Shown piece by piece: positions 25,396 to 33,061 of a stretch of DNA of 64,000 bases (the first letter of the stretch is position 1; each line of letters starts with the position of its first letter). Both the position numbers and the translations under genes were made by a program. The stretch spans positions 992,001 through 1,056,000 of the forward strand of contig NZ_BMCE01000002.1 in NCBI RefSeq assembly GCF_014635025.1, in the 5' to 3' direction. Origin of the DNA: Fictibacillus barbaricus. Lineage in GTDB: Bacteria > Bacillota > Bacilli > Bacillales > Fictibacillaceae. The notes under the pieces are model-generated. The model ran no database searches and had not been told where the DNA came from. It saw only the letters and a program-made list of their open reading frames with translations.

Positions 25396-25962
25396 TTATT
25401 TAAATCCAGAAACGGGAATCTGACATATGGTGATTAACAAAATGACATAAAGTAAGAAAAGAAAATAGGCAAAAAACGGCCTTGCCGGATGAACGGTCAA
25501 TGCGATAAACAAAGCAATATTAAGGAAAAGCGATTCCATTATGCCCCAGTTATTGTCGTAGTTGATATTGTCCAAATAATATTCCGCTATCTCAATGCCT
25601 GTAAAAAGCAAAACCCAAAGCATAAGATAAAGTACTTTTCGAAATATGCCTTTATGTTTGGGATAGTAGGTAAAATAAAGTAAGATGACTGGCGGAAAGA
25701 ACAATACGGCTAACAGCGTATCATTGAGGAGATGTCCACCCAGTTCAGAGGATAAATCCCACAGTGTGTAATTATATGTAATTAATGAAACATAAAAATC
25801 CGCAGCAATGATAAATAAGATGGTAGCATGATAGTCCTGCCATCTTTTCCAATCACTTTTAAAAAAAGCGATAATCCACATAATACCTATAATGATTAAA
25901 CGCATCATAACCGAATCAATCCTATACGATGTATTGGTTCCTAGTTTTTCCATTCCTTTCAT
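25396..25962 (-). CDS. CBO0543-like multipass membrane protein
   Basis: A 188-aa integral membrane protein with five or six hydrophobic helices. Features such as SDWKRWQDYHATILFI, LAVLFFPPVILLYFTYYP and GIEIAEYYLDNINYDNNWGI are typical of the CBO0543 family found in spore-forming Firmicutes. The start is uncertain: ATG at 25962 lacks a ribosome binding site, and ATG at 25953 has AAAGG very close. It is followed by a hairpin and stands alone. Function is unknown. Confidence 0.75.
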   Translation of the reverse strand: MKGMEKLGTNTSYRIDSVMMRLIIIGIMWIIAFFKSDWKRWQDYHATILFIIAADFYVSLITYNYTLWDLSSELGGHLLNDTLLAVLFFPPVILLYFTYYPKHKGIFRKVLYLMLWVLLFTGIEIAEYYLDNINYDNNWGIMESLFLNIALFIALTVHPARPFFAYFLFLLYVILLITICQIPVSGFK

Positions 25963-25980
25963 TATTAATGCGGAAAACAG

Positions 25981-26020
25981 AAAAAGCTTAAGGAGGGGCT
26001 CTCTCCATAAGCTTTTTTCT
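25981..26020 (-). terminator. Terminator of the PhnB-like gene
   Basis: AAAAGCTTA and TAAGCTTTTT form a stem, with the loop containing GGAGAGAGCC and T-rich flanks on both strands. Confidence 0.65.
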
Positions 26021-26021
26021 A

Positions 26022-26447
26022 TTATTGATTTCTGGCGGTAAAAATTTGAAACATTACCCCAAACTTATCCTTCACCATGCCATACGCCGGGCTGAAATAC
26101 ACTTCCTCCAGTTCAATGATCACTTCCCCTTCTTCAGCCAATTTTCCGTAGATCTGTTGTGCTTCCTCTTTGGTCTGTGTTGTTATACAGATAGAGACTT
26201 GGTTGCCTTGCTGGAATGGGAGCTCCAGAAACAGATCGGCAAGCATGACTTTTGTATCACCGATCTGGATCACAGCATGTGCGAGATATTTTTGTTCCGA
26301 TTCCTTAAACTTTACACGTTCTTCTTCTGGACCTTCCCCGATCGTTTGCTTGAACAGCAATTCAGCACCAAGCACTTTCTCGTAATAGCGGATCGCTTCC
26401 TCTGCCTTTCCATTCATTAAAAGATAGGGACTTAACTGCAATGACAT
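26022..26447 (-). CDS. VOC/PhnB-like (glyoxalase fold) protein
   Basis: A 141-aa protein of the vicinal oxygen chelate superfamily, YjdN/PhnB type. It shows LSPYLLMNGKAEEAIRYYEKVLGAE at the N-terminus, HAVIQIGDTKVMLAD in the middle and YGMVKDKFGVMFQIF at the end. ATG 26447 follows GAGAGG. It is divergent from the WYL regulator gene and shares with it the palindrome at 26526-26544, so it is probably controlled by that protein. The substrate is unknown. Confidence 0.85.
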   Translation of the reverse strand: MSLQLSPYLLMNGKAEEAIRYYEKVLGAELLFKQTIGEGPEEERVKFKESEQKYLAHAVIQIGDTKVMLADLFLELPFQQGNQVSICITTQTKEEAQQIYGKLAEEGEVIIELEEVYFSPAYGMVKDKFGVMFQIFTARNQ

Positions 26448-26525
26448 TCTGAATCCTCTCCTCACTTTTTTGTAATAAATGATTTATTCCTCATCATTTA
26501 TCTTATTTTCAGTGTAGCGTATAAT

Positions 26526-26544
26526 AGTGACATAACATGTCACT
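26526..26544. promoter_or_regulatory. Perfect palindrome between VOC and WYL genes
   Basis: AGTGACA, TAACA, TGTCACT form a perfect 7-5-7 inverted repeat in the divergent promoter region, a strong candidate operator for the WYL regulator. Confidence 0.7.
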
Positions 26545-26568
26545 GTTAAAAAATTCGGAGGAACACGA

Positions 26569-27516
26569 ATGTCTAAAGCGAAACGGTTAAATGAAATGAT
26601 TATGATGGTGAACCGGAAGAGGCGGTTTACGGTTGCGGAATTGGCACAGGAGTTTCAAGTGTCCAGAAGAACCATCTTGCGTGACCTCCAGGAGTTGAGC
26701 GAGATGGGGGTACCCCTGTATTCAGAGGTCGGGCCGCACGGGGGATACCAAGTTTTGAAGGAAAGGATCCTCCCTCCGATCGCCTTCAGCGAGGACGAGG
26801 CAGCTGCGATCTTTTTTGTCCTTCACGCCTTAAGACAGTATATTTCCGTTCCTTTTGACGCGGAGTACGAATCGATCAAAAAGAAGTTTTATTTAAACCT
26901 GACCGGCAGCATCAGGGATACGATCGATCACATGAAAGACCGCGTTGATTTTATGACTACTGCCCAGCAGGAAGTCATCCCGCATTTAAAAGAGCTGCTG
27001 GAGGCCGCCATCCATCAGGACGTGATCACCATTCAATATGAATCAAAAACGAAGAAAAGTGAGCGAAATATACAGCCGATCGGCATCTATGCCCAAGAAG
27101 GCAACTGGTACTGCCCTTCTTATTGTTTCGTAAGCCAGGATTACCGTGTCTTCCGGTGCGACCGGATCAAAAGAGTGGAGATCAATGACAAGATCGAGCC
27201 CATCGACCTTTCTCACATTCACTTAAAGAACCGTTTTTCGATCCTTAACGAAAACAAAGAGACGTATGACATTCATGTGGAGTTAACAGCGCGTGGTGTT
27301 GAACGATTTAAGTCTGTCAGCTGGCCAGTTTTGGTGTTGAACAAAAGAGATGACGGAACGGGATACGTATCAGGCACGTTCACCAAACAGGATACCGACT
27401 TTATGGCAGAATTCTTTTTGTCCTATCATAAGGAAGCCCGAATCTTAAAGCCTGAGGAACTGATCCAGCGGACGAAAGAAAAAGTAAATGAGCTGTTAAA
27501 ACAGTATGAATTGTAA
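26569..27516 (+). CDS. WYL-domain transcriptional regulator (YafY/DeoR-type HTH)
   Basis: A regulator of 315 aa. An N-terminal HTH_11 domain (MIMMVNRKRRFTVAELAQEFQVSRRTILRDLQEL, residues about 11-44) is followed by a linker and a WYL domain with QPIGIYAQEGNWYCPSYC near 168-185. A WCX-type C-terminal extension ends in RTKEKVNELLKQYEL. ATG 26569 follows CGGAGGA. Relatives sense ligands or single-stranded nucleic acids through the WYL domain. The intergenic palindrome suggests it regulates itself and the VOC gene. Confidence 0.9.
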   Translation: MSKAKRLNEMIMMVNRKRRFTVAELAQEFQVSRRTILRDLQELSEMGVPLYSEVGPHGGYQVLKERILPPIAFSEDEAAAIFFVLHALRQYISVPFDAEYESIKKKFYLNLTGSIRDTIDHMKDRVDFMTTAQQEVIPHLKELLEAAIHQDVITIQYESKTKKSERNIQPIGIYAQEGNWYCPSYCFVSQDYRVFRCDRIKRVEINDKIEPIDLSHIHLKNRFSILNENKETYDIHVELTARGVERFKSVSWPVLVLNKRDDGTGYVSGTFTKQDTDFMAEFFLSYHKEARILKPEELIQRTKEKVNELLKQYEL

Positions 27517-27527
27517 TCCATATTAAA

Positions 27528-27560
27528 AAGCATTCCATCACTTAGATGAAATGCTTCTTC
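27528..27560. terminator. Terminator between the convergent WYL and SRPBCC genes
   Basis: AAGCATTTCATC and a partially matching AGCATTCC arm form an imperfect stem-loop between two convergent genes, with T-rich sequence on both sides. Confidence 0.5.
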
Positions 27561-27564
27561 TTTT

Positions 27565-28050
27565 CTACTTCATTAACGATTCGCTTTCAATATCGTCCAT
27601 ATAAGGTTTTCCCTGCCCGTTCACAAGAAGCTCCTTTAAACTAGAAAGATAAGTGAACCATCCATTCTCACAAACTTGATAGCATTCCAGTTCTTTCGTC
27701 AGCCCTTGATGGGTAAAGTGAACTACCGACTCATTCTCTGAAACGTCTTCGATATCAAAACGGATCACTGTTCCTTCCCAATCCCGCAGGTTCGAGAACC
27801 CGCTTTTTTCAGGATGCATAGAATCGATCACTTTCCATTCGACGAGCTTAGAAGGGATTAACGATTGGATCTCGGCTTTTACATAGAAACCGGCCATTGG
27901 GAAACGAAACTCGGCTATGCTTCCTGTTTCCTGTCCAACATCAGCGAACTGCGTCCACCACCTTCTTACGCCATCTTCTGTGGCAATCGCTTCATACAGT
28001 TTTTTTGCGGAAACAGGCAGCCTTAACGTATAGTGAAAATCCTTTGACAA
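27565..28050 (-). CDS. AHSA1/SRPBCC domain protein
   Basis: A 161-aa Aha1-type START-fold protein with the pattern LRLPVSAKKLYEAIATEDGVRRWWTQFADV and a central GSIAEFRFPMAGF. The start codon is TTG at 28050 with GAGGTGG upstream. It is the last of five co-directional genes (29,724 to 27,565) headed by an ArsR regulator, with short gaps throughout, which suggests one operon. The ligand is unknown. Confidence 0.85.
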   Translation of the reverse strand: MSKDFHYTLRLPVSAKKLYEAIATEDGVRRWWTQFADVGQETGSIAEFRFPMAGFYVKAEIQSLIPSKLVEWKVIDSMHPEKSGFSNLRDWEGTVIRFDIEDVSENESVVHFTHQGLTKELECYQVCENGWFTYLSSLKELLVNGQGKPYMDDIESESLMK

Positions 28051-28076
28051 TCAAATCCACCTCTTCCTTCTAAAAT

Positions 28077-28562
28077 TTATTTTGTACCTACTGATGATTT
28101 AACGGCATGGTTCATCGTTTTGATAATACCAATGTGTTCACTCTCGTGGAAGGAAGCAAAAGAGATTAGTTCACCGATCGTTTCTAACTTAAGTGGTCCT
28201 ATCGGTAATGGATTTGCAATCTTTTCATCCAAACGTCCTTCAAACGTTTCGCGAACACGCTTCACTTGCTCGGAAAGCAAGGATTTGATTTCCTCAATCG
28301 TAGGCGGTGTTGTATTCCAGTCAACTGGTTTAGTCCCCGTATTGAAAAGCTCTCCATAGTTTCGTGGCAGGTTCTTTGTTTCATTGGCAAAGTGAAAAAC
28401 GATTCCCTCGACTGATGTATAGATATGGCCCAGCTGCCAGCGAAGAGAGTTTGGAAATCCATCCGGGATAAGATCCGCGTTTTCTTCTGTAATCCCCTCT
28501 GCCACCTTAAATGTAATGTTCCGTGCAAATTCCAATTGGTCAAAGATCATTTTTTCGTTCAT
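28077..28562 (-). CDS. DinB superfamily protein
   Basis: A 161-aa four-helix-bundle protein. Metal-ligand His positions are suggested by RWQLGHIYTSVEGIVFHFAN (near residue 43) and SFASFHESEHIGIIKTMNH (near 135). This matches the DinB_2 pattern. ATG 28562 follows AAGGGGAG. The gene sits in the ArsR-headed operon between a TfoX-like gene and an SRPBCC gene. It may be a metal-dependent thiol transferase, as for other DinB/YfiT proteins, but no substrate can be named. Confidence 0.83.
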   Translation of the reverse strand: MNEKMIFDQLEFARNITFKVAEGITEENADLIPDGFPNSLRWQLGHIYTSVEGIVFHFANETKNLPRNYGELFNTGTKPVDWNTTPPTIEEIKSLLSEQVKRVRETFEGRLDEKIANPLPIGPLKLETIGELISFASFHESEHIGIIKTMNHAVKSSVGTK

Positions 28563-28594
28563 GTTTTATTCTCCCCTTGGTTTTAATAATTTGG

Positions 28595-28903
28595 TTATGC
28601 ATTAACTTTTATAAAGTTCAACGCCTCAAGAGCCAACTCTTCCCACTGCCCTTGATGCGGAACGGAAATCCAATCTTTCATTGGACGGCCCGGCATCGGC
28701 TCAAAGTGATGGACACCTTCTAAAGCAAGTACTTGTTGCTGTCTTTCCGGTGGAAGTTTGAATACCATTTCGTCTTTAAAGAACATGGCAAAAACTTTCC
28801 GGTTGATTTTGATGCATTTAGCGCCGAACATTGAGCCCTTAGAAGCATTCTCGGTCACTTTTAACTGTTCGGCAATTTGGTTGTATTTCTCCTCAGCGGA
28901 CAC
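28595..28903 (-). CDS. TfoX N-terminal domain-like protein
   Basis: A 102-aa protein with ASKGSMFGAKCIKINRKVFAMFFKDEMVFKLPP near residues 23-55, the block typical of stand-alone TfoX_N domains. It ends with MPGRPMKDWISVP and a helix EELALEALNFIK. The GTG at 28903 is preferred because GGAGGGG lies seven bases upstream; a TTG at 28918 overlaps that site. Despite the TfoX name, stand-alone copies in Firmicutes have no proven competence role. It is in the ArsR-headed operon. Confidence 0.75.
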   Translation of the reverse strand: MSAEEKYNQIAEQLKVTENASKGSMFGAKCIKINRKVFAMFFKDEMVFKLPPERQQQVLALEGVHHFEPMPGRPMKDWISVPHQGQWEELALEALNFIKVNA

Positions 28904-28925
28904 TGCTTTCCCCTCCAAATTGTGT

Positions 28926-29384
28926 TTACTTTTGTTCTAAATAAATTTTCAAGCTGCCTTCTAAAGAGCTTGTCAAGCCGAAGTTATGGTTGTTCGCTGC
29001 TTCTTCGCTTGGAAGATCTGTATGTGTCACGACCACTTCAGTGGAATCTCCTTTTTCCAGGAAATCTATCGTTACTGTAGTTGACGGAAACGCAACATCT
29101 CTATTTTCCCATTTCCATGTAAAGACTAACTTCTCATGTGGAACGATCTCCTTATACTGATCCGTCAATACATGTGTTCCTCCGTCTGGAGAATGCATGT
29201 GGAATTTATAGTTTCCGTTCACTTCAACGTTCATTTCTTCGATGGTCGTTTTAAATCCTTCTGGTCCCCACCATTTTTCCAGTTGTTCTGATTTCGTCCA
29301 TGCGTTAAATACTCTTTCTCTTTTAACCGGATACGTGTGATTTAACTGAAGGGTAAAATCTCGTGCACTATTCATCGTGATCAT
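28926..29384 (-). CDS. AHSA1/SRPBCC domain protein
   Basis: A 152-aa Aha1-like START protein: LNHTYPVKRERVFNAWTKSEQLEKWWGPEGFKTTIEEM, then YKEIVPHEKLVFTWKWEN, and near the end THTDLPSEEAANNHNFGLTSSLEGSL. ATG 29384 follows GGAGGAAG located inside the ArsR gene, and the two frames overlap by 17 bases, so they are coupled. It is the direct partner of the ArsR regulator. Confidence 0.88.
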   Translation of the reverse strand: MITMNSARDFTLQLNHTYPVKRERVFNAWTKSEQLEKWWGPEGFKTTIEEMNVEVNGNYKFHMHSPDGGTHVLTDQYKEIVPHEKLVFTWKWENRDVAFPSTTVTIDFLEKGDSTEVVVTHTDLPSEEAANNHNFGLTSSLEGSLKIYLEQK

Positions 29385-29724
29385 CGTTGTCTTCCTCCTT
29401 GTTTTCCAATAAATATTTTTCCAAGCTTGTTAACTGGCTCTTCCAATACGAGCTTAATTCATTCAGCCACTCTGTCGCATAATCTATGCCTTTTGGTTGA
29501 AGATAATAGTACTTATATTTTCCCACCTTTCTAAAAGAGACTAGCCCGGCATTCTCCATGATTTTCAAATGCTTCGTAAAGCCCGGCAAAGACATGTCAT
29601 AGGCAGCAGCCATCTTCTTGACGGTGTTCTCGCCTTTAGACAGCTCTTTGATGATGGCCCTTCTCGTTGAATCCGCCAATACTGAAAATACTTGATCAAG
29701 ATCATCTTTTTTATAGTTAACCAT
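29368..29724 (-). CDS. ArsR family transcriptional regulator
   Basis: A 118-aa winged-helix protein: VFSVLADSTRRAIIKELSKGENTVKKMAAAYDMSLPGFTKHLKIMENAGLV occupies about residues 12-62. There is no metal-binding CxC. It heads a five-gene operon. No ribosome binding site is visible, and a consensus promoter ends only a few bases before the ATG, so the message may be leaderless. A perfect palindrome AACCATATGGTT spans the start codon and could let the protein block its own transcription. Confidence 0.88.
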   Translation of the reverse strand: MVNYKKDDLDQVFSVLADSTRRAIIKELSKGENTVKKMAAAYDMSLPGFTKHLKIMENAGLVSFRKVGKYKYYYLQPKGIDYATEWLNELSSYWKSQLTSLEKYLLENKEEDNDDHDE

Positions 29725-29760
29725 ATGGTTTACTGTAATTCAAAAAAATAAGAATGTCAA
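29719..29760 (-). promoter_or_regulatory. Promoter and palindromic operator overlapping the ArsR start codon
   Basis: On the minus strand TTGACA (29755-29760) and TACAGT (29732-29737) are 17 bases apart, placing the transcript start within about seven bases of the ATG (29724). AACCATATGGTT (29719-29730) is a perfect palindrome that includes the start codon. Confidence 0.6.
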
Positions 29761-29866
29761 CATGGATCTATTGAGTGTACTTTATAAAAGTTTAAAACAA
29801 AGATTGACAGGACTTTGATTTCAGTTGAACTTCTTATAAGGAAATAAACTGAAGGAGAGTAAAAAT

Positions 29867-30323
29867 ATGTTCCTGACGAAGAACGATTTCTTTTAGATTT
29901 TGGAAGGAATCAGAAGATTGACGATGCGTGTGATAGAAGCTTCTCCAGAAGATAAATTATTCAATTATACACCTGACGAAAAGCTTTGCCCGTTTGCAGA
30001 AATGGTGAAGAAAATCGCAAATATCGAAAACGGCTATATGAAGGGAATCCCACTGGACAAATGGGAATATAAAGATGAGTTTGAAGGGGTTGCAACAAAA
30101 GAAGATCTGATTAAAATACGTCATGAGATTCGTGAAGAGACAAGAAAAAGTGGGAAGAAATGAACGAGGAAAGACTTAGTCTCGGACCCTTTCTTCTGTC
30201 CTGAGCAAAGTCATTTTGCTAGACTTCAATACGCGATGGAAAATGAGGTCCATCACAGGGATCAGGGCTATACATATCTGCGTCTACTTTGAATCGAACC
30301 ACCTGAAGTTTTATATGAGATAA
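29867..30323 (+). pseudogene. Decayed DinB family gene
   Basis: This is a broken copy of the intact DinB gene at 34527-34991. Leader and coding sequence align over the whole length. An ATG with ribosome binding site GAAGGAG survives, but codon 10 is TAG (GAG in the intact copy), a frameshift follows near 30150 (AAAAAGTGGGAAG), and a further TGA lies near 30290. At least three disabling changes exclude function as a full protein. An internal open frame (29900-30163) is part of it and should not be called separately. Confidence 0.9.
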
Positions 30324-30344
30324 AAATTTTCGATAAGAATTAAA

Positions 30345-30376
30345 AAAGCTTAAGGATCATGTCCTTAAGCTTTCTT
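30345..30376. terminator. Terminator after the DinB pseudogene
   Basis: AAGCTTAAGGA and TCCTTAAGCTT form an 11-pair stem with a TCATG loop, and T-rich ends on both strands. Confidence 0.8.
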
Positions 30377-30458
30377 CATTATCTGAAAGTACCTGAAATC
30401 TGCCAAGCGGATGTCATAAAAAGCACCCAATTATATAGGGCAATTTAGTCTTGTTCTA

Positions 30459-31052
30459 TTAATTACAAGCTATACCATCGTGATTATAATCTAAACGATG
30501 ATCTCCAAAACCTGCTGCCTTAGACGCTTTCATAAAAGATGTGGCTTCAGTTGAATTATTAAAGTCTCTGCAATCTTTATCTTCTTCAAAGTTGTAAAGT
30601 GGTGTTGCAGGTTTCTTTAGCTCTGGTTTAGGTTGTGGCTTATTTCTTTCTTCTGCTTCTCGTTTTGCCGCCAATCTATCACTCTCTTCTTGGACTCTTT
30701 TTTGTTCCTCTTCAAACTTTTTCAGCGCTGCTGCTGCTTCTAACTCACTTTGTTTTTGGTCCTCTGGAGTTTCTTCTACGATTGTTAAATGTGTATCCCA
30801 TGCGCAAGGTATTATTCTCCATGTTAATAATAAGGCAAATAAGATAATAAGGAATGCACCTCTCTTAAACGTTTGCTCTTTCCTTTTTCTATAAAAACAC
30901 CATACGGCAGTACATAAAATAAGAACTAGTAAGATAATATTCCACCAAGAACTAAAAATACATTTGATAGAAACTCCTAATGCATAGAATATGGCAATAA
31001 TGATTAAATACTTTTTAACCTTTTTGTCTTCTTTTTCTTTTTTCTGACCCAT
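30459..31052 (-). CDS. Membrane protein with Excalibur calcium-binding domain
   Basis: A 197-aa protein. Two or three hydrophobic helices near the N-terminus (residues about 15-85) anchor it. They are followed by a highly charged, Glu/Lys/Gln-rich coiled linker (about 100-145) and a C-terminal Excalibur domain with DKDCRDFNNSTEATSF and the Ca-binding loop DYNHDGIAC. The domain probably faces outside. ATG 31052 follows GGGGGAT. Similar architectures occur in Bacillus surface nuclease-related proteins, but there is no nuclease domain here. Confidence 0.83.
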   Translation of the reverse strand: MGQKKEKEDKKVKKYLIIIAIFYALGVSIKCIFSSWWNIILLVLILCTAVWCFYRKRKEQTFKRGAFLIILFALLLTWRIIPCAWDTHLTIVEETPEDQKQSELEAAAALKKFEEEQKRVQEESDRLAAKREAEERNKPQPKPELKKPATPLYNFEEDKDCRDFNNSTEATSFMKASKAAGFGDHRLDYNHDGIACN

Positions 31053-31132
31053 CTATGATGATCCCCCGTTGAATTTATTAAGGCACTTAATTATTTTAGT
31101 TTATAATTTCCAGATGTAAATAGAAAAATTAA

Positions 31133-31170
31133 AAAAATCGAGCAAAAACCTATATGATTTCTACTCGATC
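31133..31170 (-). terminator. Relic terminator of a lost phosphoesterase gene
   Basis: ATCGAGTAGAA and TTTTGCTCGAT, followed by a T run, closely match the terminator at 13909-13943. Confidence 0.65.
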
Positions 31171-31179
31171 CCCTATTTT

Positions 31180-31230
31180 CTATTCTTTTACCGTTTGTTT
31201 CTTTGCAGGAAGTGGTGGGATCACGCTGGA
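31180..31230 (-). pseudogene. 3' fragment of a Tat phosphoesterase paralogue
   Basis: Read on the minus strand, the last codons encode SVIPPLPAKKQTVKE and stop. This aligns with the C-terminus SIDPAPLPEKEAVKA of the intact phosphoesterase (13952-15148). A terminator copy follows, just as in the intact locus. Everything upstream is missing and the fragment abuts a carboxypeptidase fragment in the opposite orientation. Confidence 0.75.
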
Positions 31231-31240
31231 TAAATGGGAA

Positions 31241-31312
31241 ACAAATGGATCTGTTTATAATTTCGATCCTGAAAAATATGAGTCTATTTCTTTGACTGAG
31301 GGAAGACAGTAA
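31241..31312 (+). pseudogene. 3' fragment of an M14 carboxypeptidase paralogue
   Basis: The plus strand encodes TNGSVYNFDPEKYESISLTE and a short tail before TAA. It is nearly identical to the last residues of the intact carboxypeptidase (GSVYNIDPEKYESIPLTE at its C-terminus). The rest of the gene is gone. It lies about ten bases from the inverted phosphoesterase fragment, so a deletion joined the two 3' ends. Confidence 0.85.
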
Positions 31313-31317
31313 GGAAT

Positions 31318-31362
31318 GCCGAGGCTGACTTAAGTGTAAACAAATTAACACTTGCTCAGCAT
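31318..31362 (+). terminator. Relic hairpin after the carboxypeptidase fragment
   Basis: GAGGCTGACTTAAGTGT and ACACTTGCTCAGC form an imperfect stem-loop where the lost gene's terminator would lie. Confidence 0.4.
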
Positions 31363-31391
31363 CTATTTTGTAAATGGATTACCGACTATCT

Positions 31392-31648
31392 TTAAGTTTT
31401 TCTCCCAATAGCTCCAATGTAGTCTAACTGCGGCACTGACAACTTGAAATGAACCACAATTAACCCTTTATTCATTTTGAAATGATATTCTTTAATACAG
31501 TTCTTACAAATACAACAACCTCTTTTTGAAAAAATTTCTTCAAGAAGATGTGGTGGAATGAATACCTTCATGCACCAGCAATATTCTGGATTCTCTCCCT
31601 TCGACTCACACAGTTGTTTTCTTCATTACATATTGGACATTTAGTCAT
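31392..31648 (-). pseudogene. Frameshifted cysteine-rich CWC family gene
   Basis: A frame starts with ATG at 31646-31648 behind AAGGT and reads MTKCPICNEENNCVSR. A one-base shift then moves it to a second frame that reads ENPEYCWCMKVFIPPHLL and continues through CCICKNCIKEYH to TAA at 31392. Joined, this gives the CxxC, CWC and CxCxxC arrangement of the cysteine-rich CWC family (PF14375). The shift falls within the purine run CGAAGGGAGAGAA. Either the gene is dead or the assembly has an error there. Confidence 0.7.
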
Positions 31649-31715
31649 AGTCAGCTACCTTCTATTATCACGTTTTGGGATCTGCTTCGTTTTCTTACTT
31701 CCATTTTATAAAATT

Positions 31716-32243
31716 TTAATTATTTCGTAATTCCCTAAGCAGCTGAAAAATCTGGCCTCTATGGTGTGCTTCGTGTTCGATCAAATGGTAAACCACCCAC
31801 TCTGGTGTAACGTCATATTGTTCCAGCACTCTCACCTTGCGCCAATCCGCTAGGTCCATGGCACGAAAGTGTGACAGAAAGACTTCACGCACCTTTTTCA
31901 GACGGGAAACATGTTCTTCCAGACTTTGACCTTCAATGTGAGTGTTTGAGCCATCTTCTGAACGGCTATCTAATGGAAACAACGAGCGAATGTCGGCATC
32001 CCATTCTGTACAAAGGACTTCCTCGTATAACCAGTCTGCCTCTATCAAGGCAATATGATATAACTGCGAGCCAATCGTCTGTCTTTCACATATTTTTGCA
32101 TCAAGGATATCCCGGCCCACTCCCGTTAAGCCTGCAAGAAGTGTACGTCGAACATCTTCTAAACACCAAAGCCATCTGCCGATTTCTTCCTCATATCCTG
32201 GCAAAGCCGATACCACTAAAGATCTTCTCTCCAACGAAATCAT
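31716..32243 (-). CDS. DinB family protein
   Basis: A 175-aa four-helix-bundle protein. A His-rich C-terminal helix (VVYHLIEHEAHHRGQIFQLLREL, near residue 148) and an earlier GSQLYHIALIEADWL (near 78) give the usual three-His metal site. The start ATG at 32243 has AAAGGGG almost touching it, and GTG or TTG codons slightly downstream are alternatives. It is the third intact DinB gene here and is only distantly related to the 34,527 copy. Confidence 0.82.
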   Translation of the reverse strand: MISLERRSLVVSALPGYEEEIGRWLWCLEDVRRTLLAGLTGVGRDILDAKICERQTIGSQLYHIALIEADWLYEEVLCTEWDADIRSLFPLDSRSEDGSNTHIEGQSLEEHVSRLKKVREVFLSHFRAMDLADWRKVRVLEQYDVTPEWVVYHLIEHEAHHRGQIFQLLRELRNN

Positions 32244-32356
32244 CCCCTTTTCCTAATGTACATACGACTAAAAAGGGATGGTTCCTTCTTTTTTAAAAAG
32301 ATATATCCATTAAAAAGCAAGTATTATGTTGTATATAAACGTTTTTTAAAGTCTCC

Positions 32357-33061
32357 CTACCTTTTACTGCTCTTCATCTTTAACGGAGCATCCTTCATCA
32401 TCGGATAAGTAAGCAGCAGCATGGCTATACCGATGATCCCGATTGTTGTAAAAAATAAGAATACATCTGTCTCAACGATCCATTCAAAGATCAAAGGGGC
32501 ATTTCCAGGTATTAAAATGAAGGTTAGAGCCATACCGAGCAGAACGATTGCTATTAAAAAGTTGACAATTCCCATCCTGCGGATCAGGACAGTGACCAAT
32601 GCAGTGAGACCCATCAATAGAAACCCGATCATTAGATCAAACCAGTAATAGGTGAAGAAATGATAGTCTTGAGACTCCATATATCCGGGATGAAAGAATT
32701 TAAACTTGTTGATCCCTTTTTGCAATAGAAAATCCATAATGAAATACAGCACGTTTAAAAAGGTGATGCTCGCTACCACCATGAGGCCCGCCATGGCATA
32801 ATACGATTTTAAAAATTGTTTCCTCGTACTGCCGAGGCCAATCGCCACCTGGAACGGCTGAACCAATCCTGCACAAGCAAATGCACAGATTCCGCCATAT
32901 ATCGGACCGAATAACGAGGAGTTCGTGTTAGCCGGTACATTAAAAATCATACTGATCAAGAGGTAGATCACTGACACGGCCAGCGTAATACAAGAAAAAA
33001 GGATTAAAAACCATCTCATATCATTGAATACGAGCTTATATGTTCCATTCACAGCACTCAT
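32357..33061 (-). CDS. ABC transporter permease (ABC-2 like)
   Basis: A 234-aa membrane protein with six hydrophobic helices, lacking any extracellular binding domain. It overlaps the ATPase gene by four bases (ATGA), so the two are translationally coupled. With the ATPase and a YtrA-type GntR regulator it forms a three-gene set common in Bacillales, often induced by cell-wall-active antibiotics. The sequence itself gives no substrate. Confidence 0.82.
   Translation of the reverse strand: MSAVNGTYKLVFNDMRWFLILFSCITLAVSVIYLLISMIFNVPANTNSSLFGPIYGGICAFACAGLVQPFQVAIGLGSTRKQFLKSYYAMAGLMVVASITFLNVLYFIMDFLLQKGINKFKFFHPGYMESQDYHFFTYYWFDLMIGFLLMGLTALVTVLIRRMGIVNFLIAIVLLGMALTFILIPGNAPLIFEWIVETDVFLFFTTIGIIGIAMLLLTYPMMKDAPLKMKSSKR

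Noticed and set aside
29900-30163. 87-codon frame as a separate small gene
   Set aside because: It is an internal, in-frame remainder of the dead DinB copy and has no ribosome binding site of its own.
31091-31351. 86-codon minus-strand frame over the scar
   Set aside because: It reads across the inverted fragment junction in the wrong frame for either remnant and has no support as a gene.
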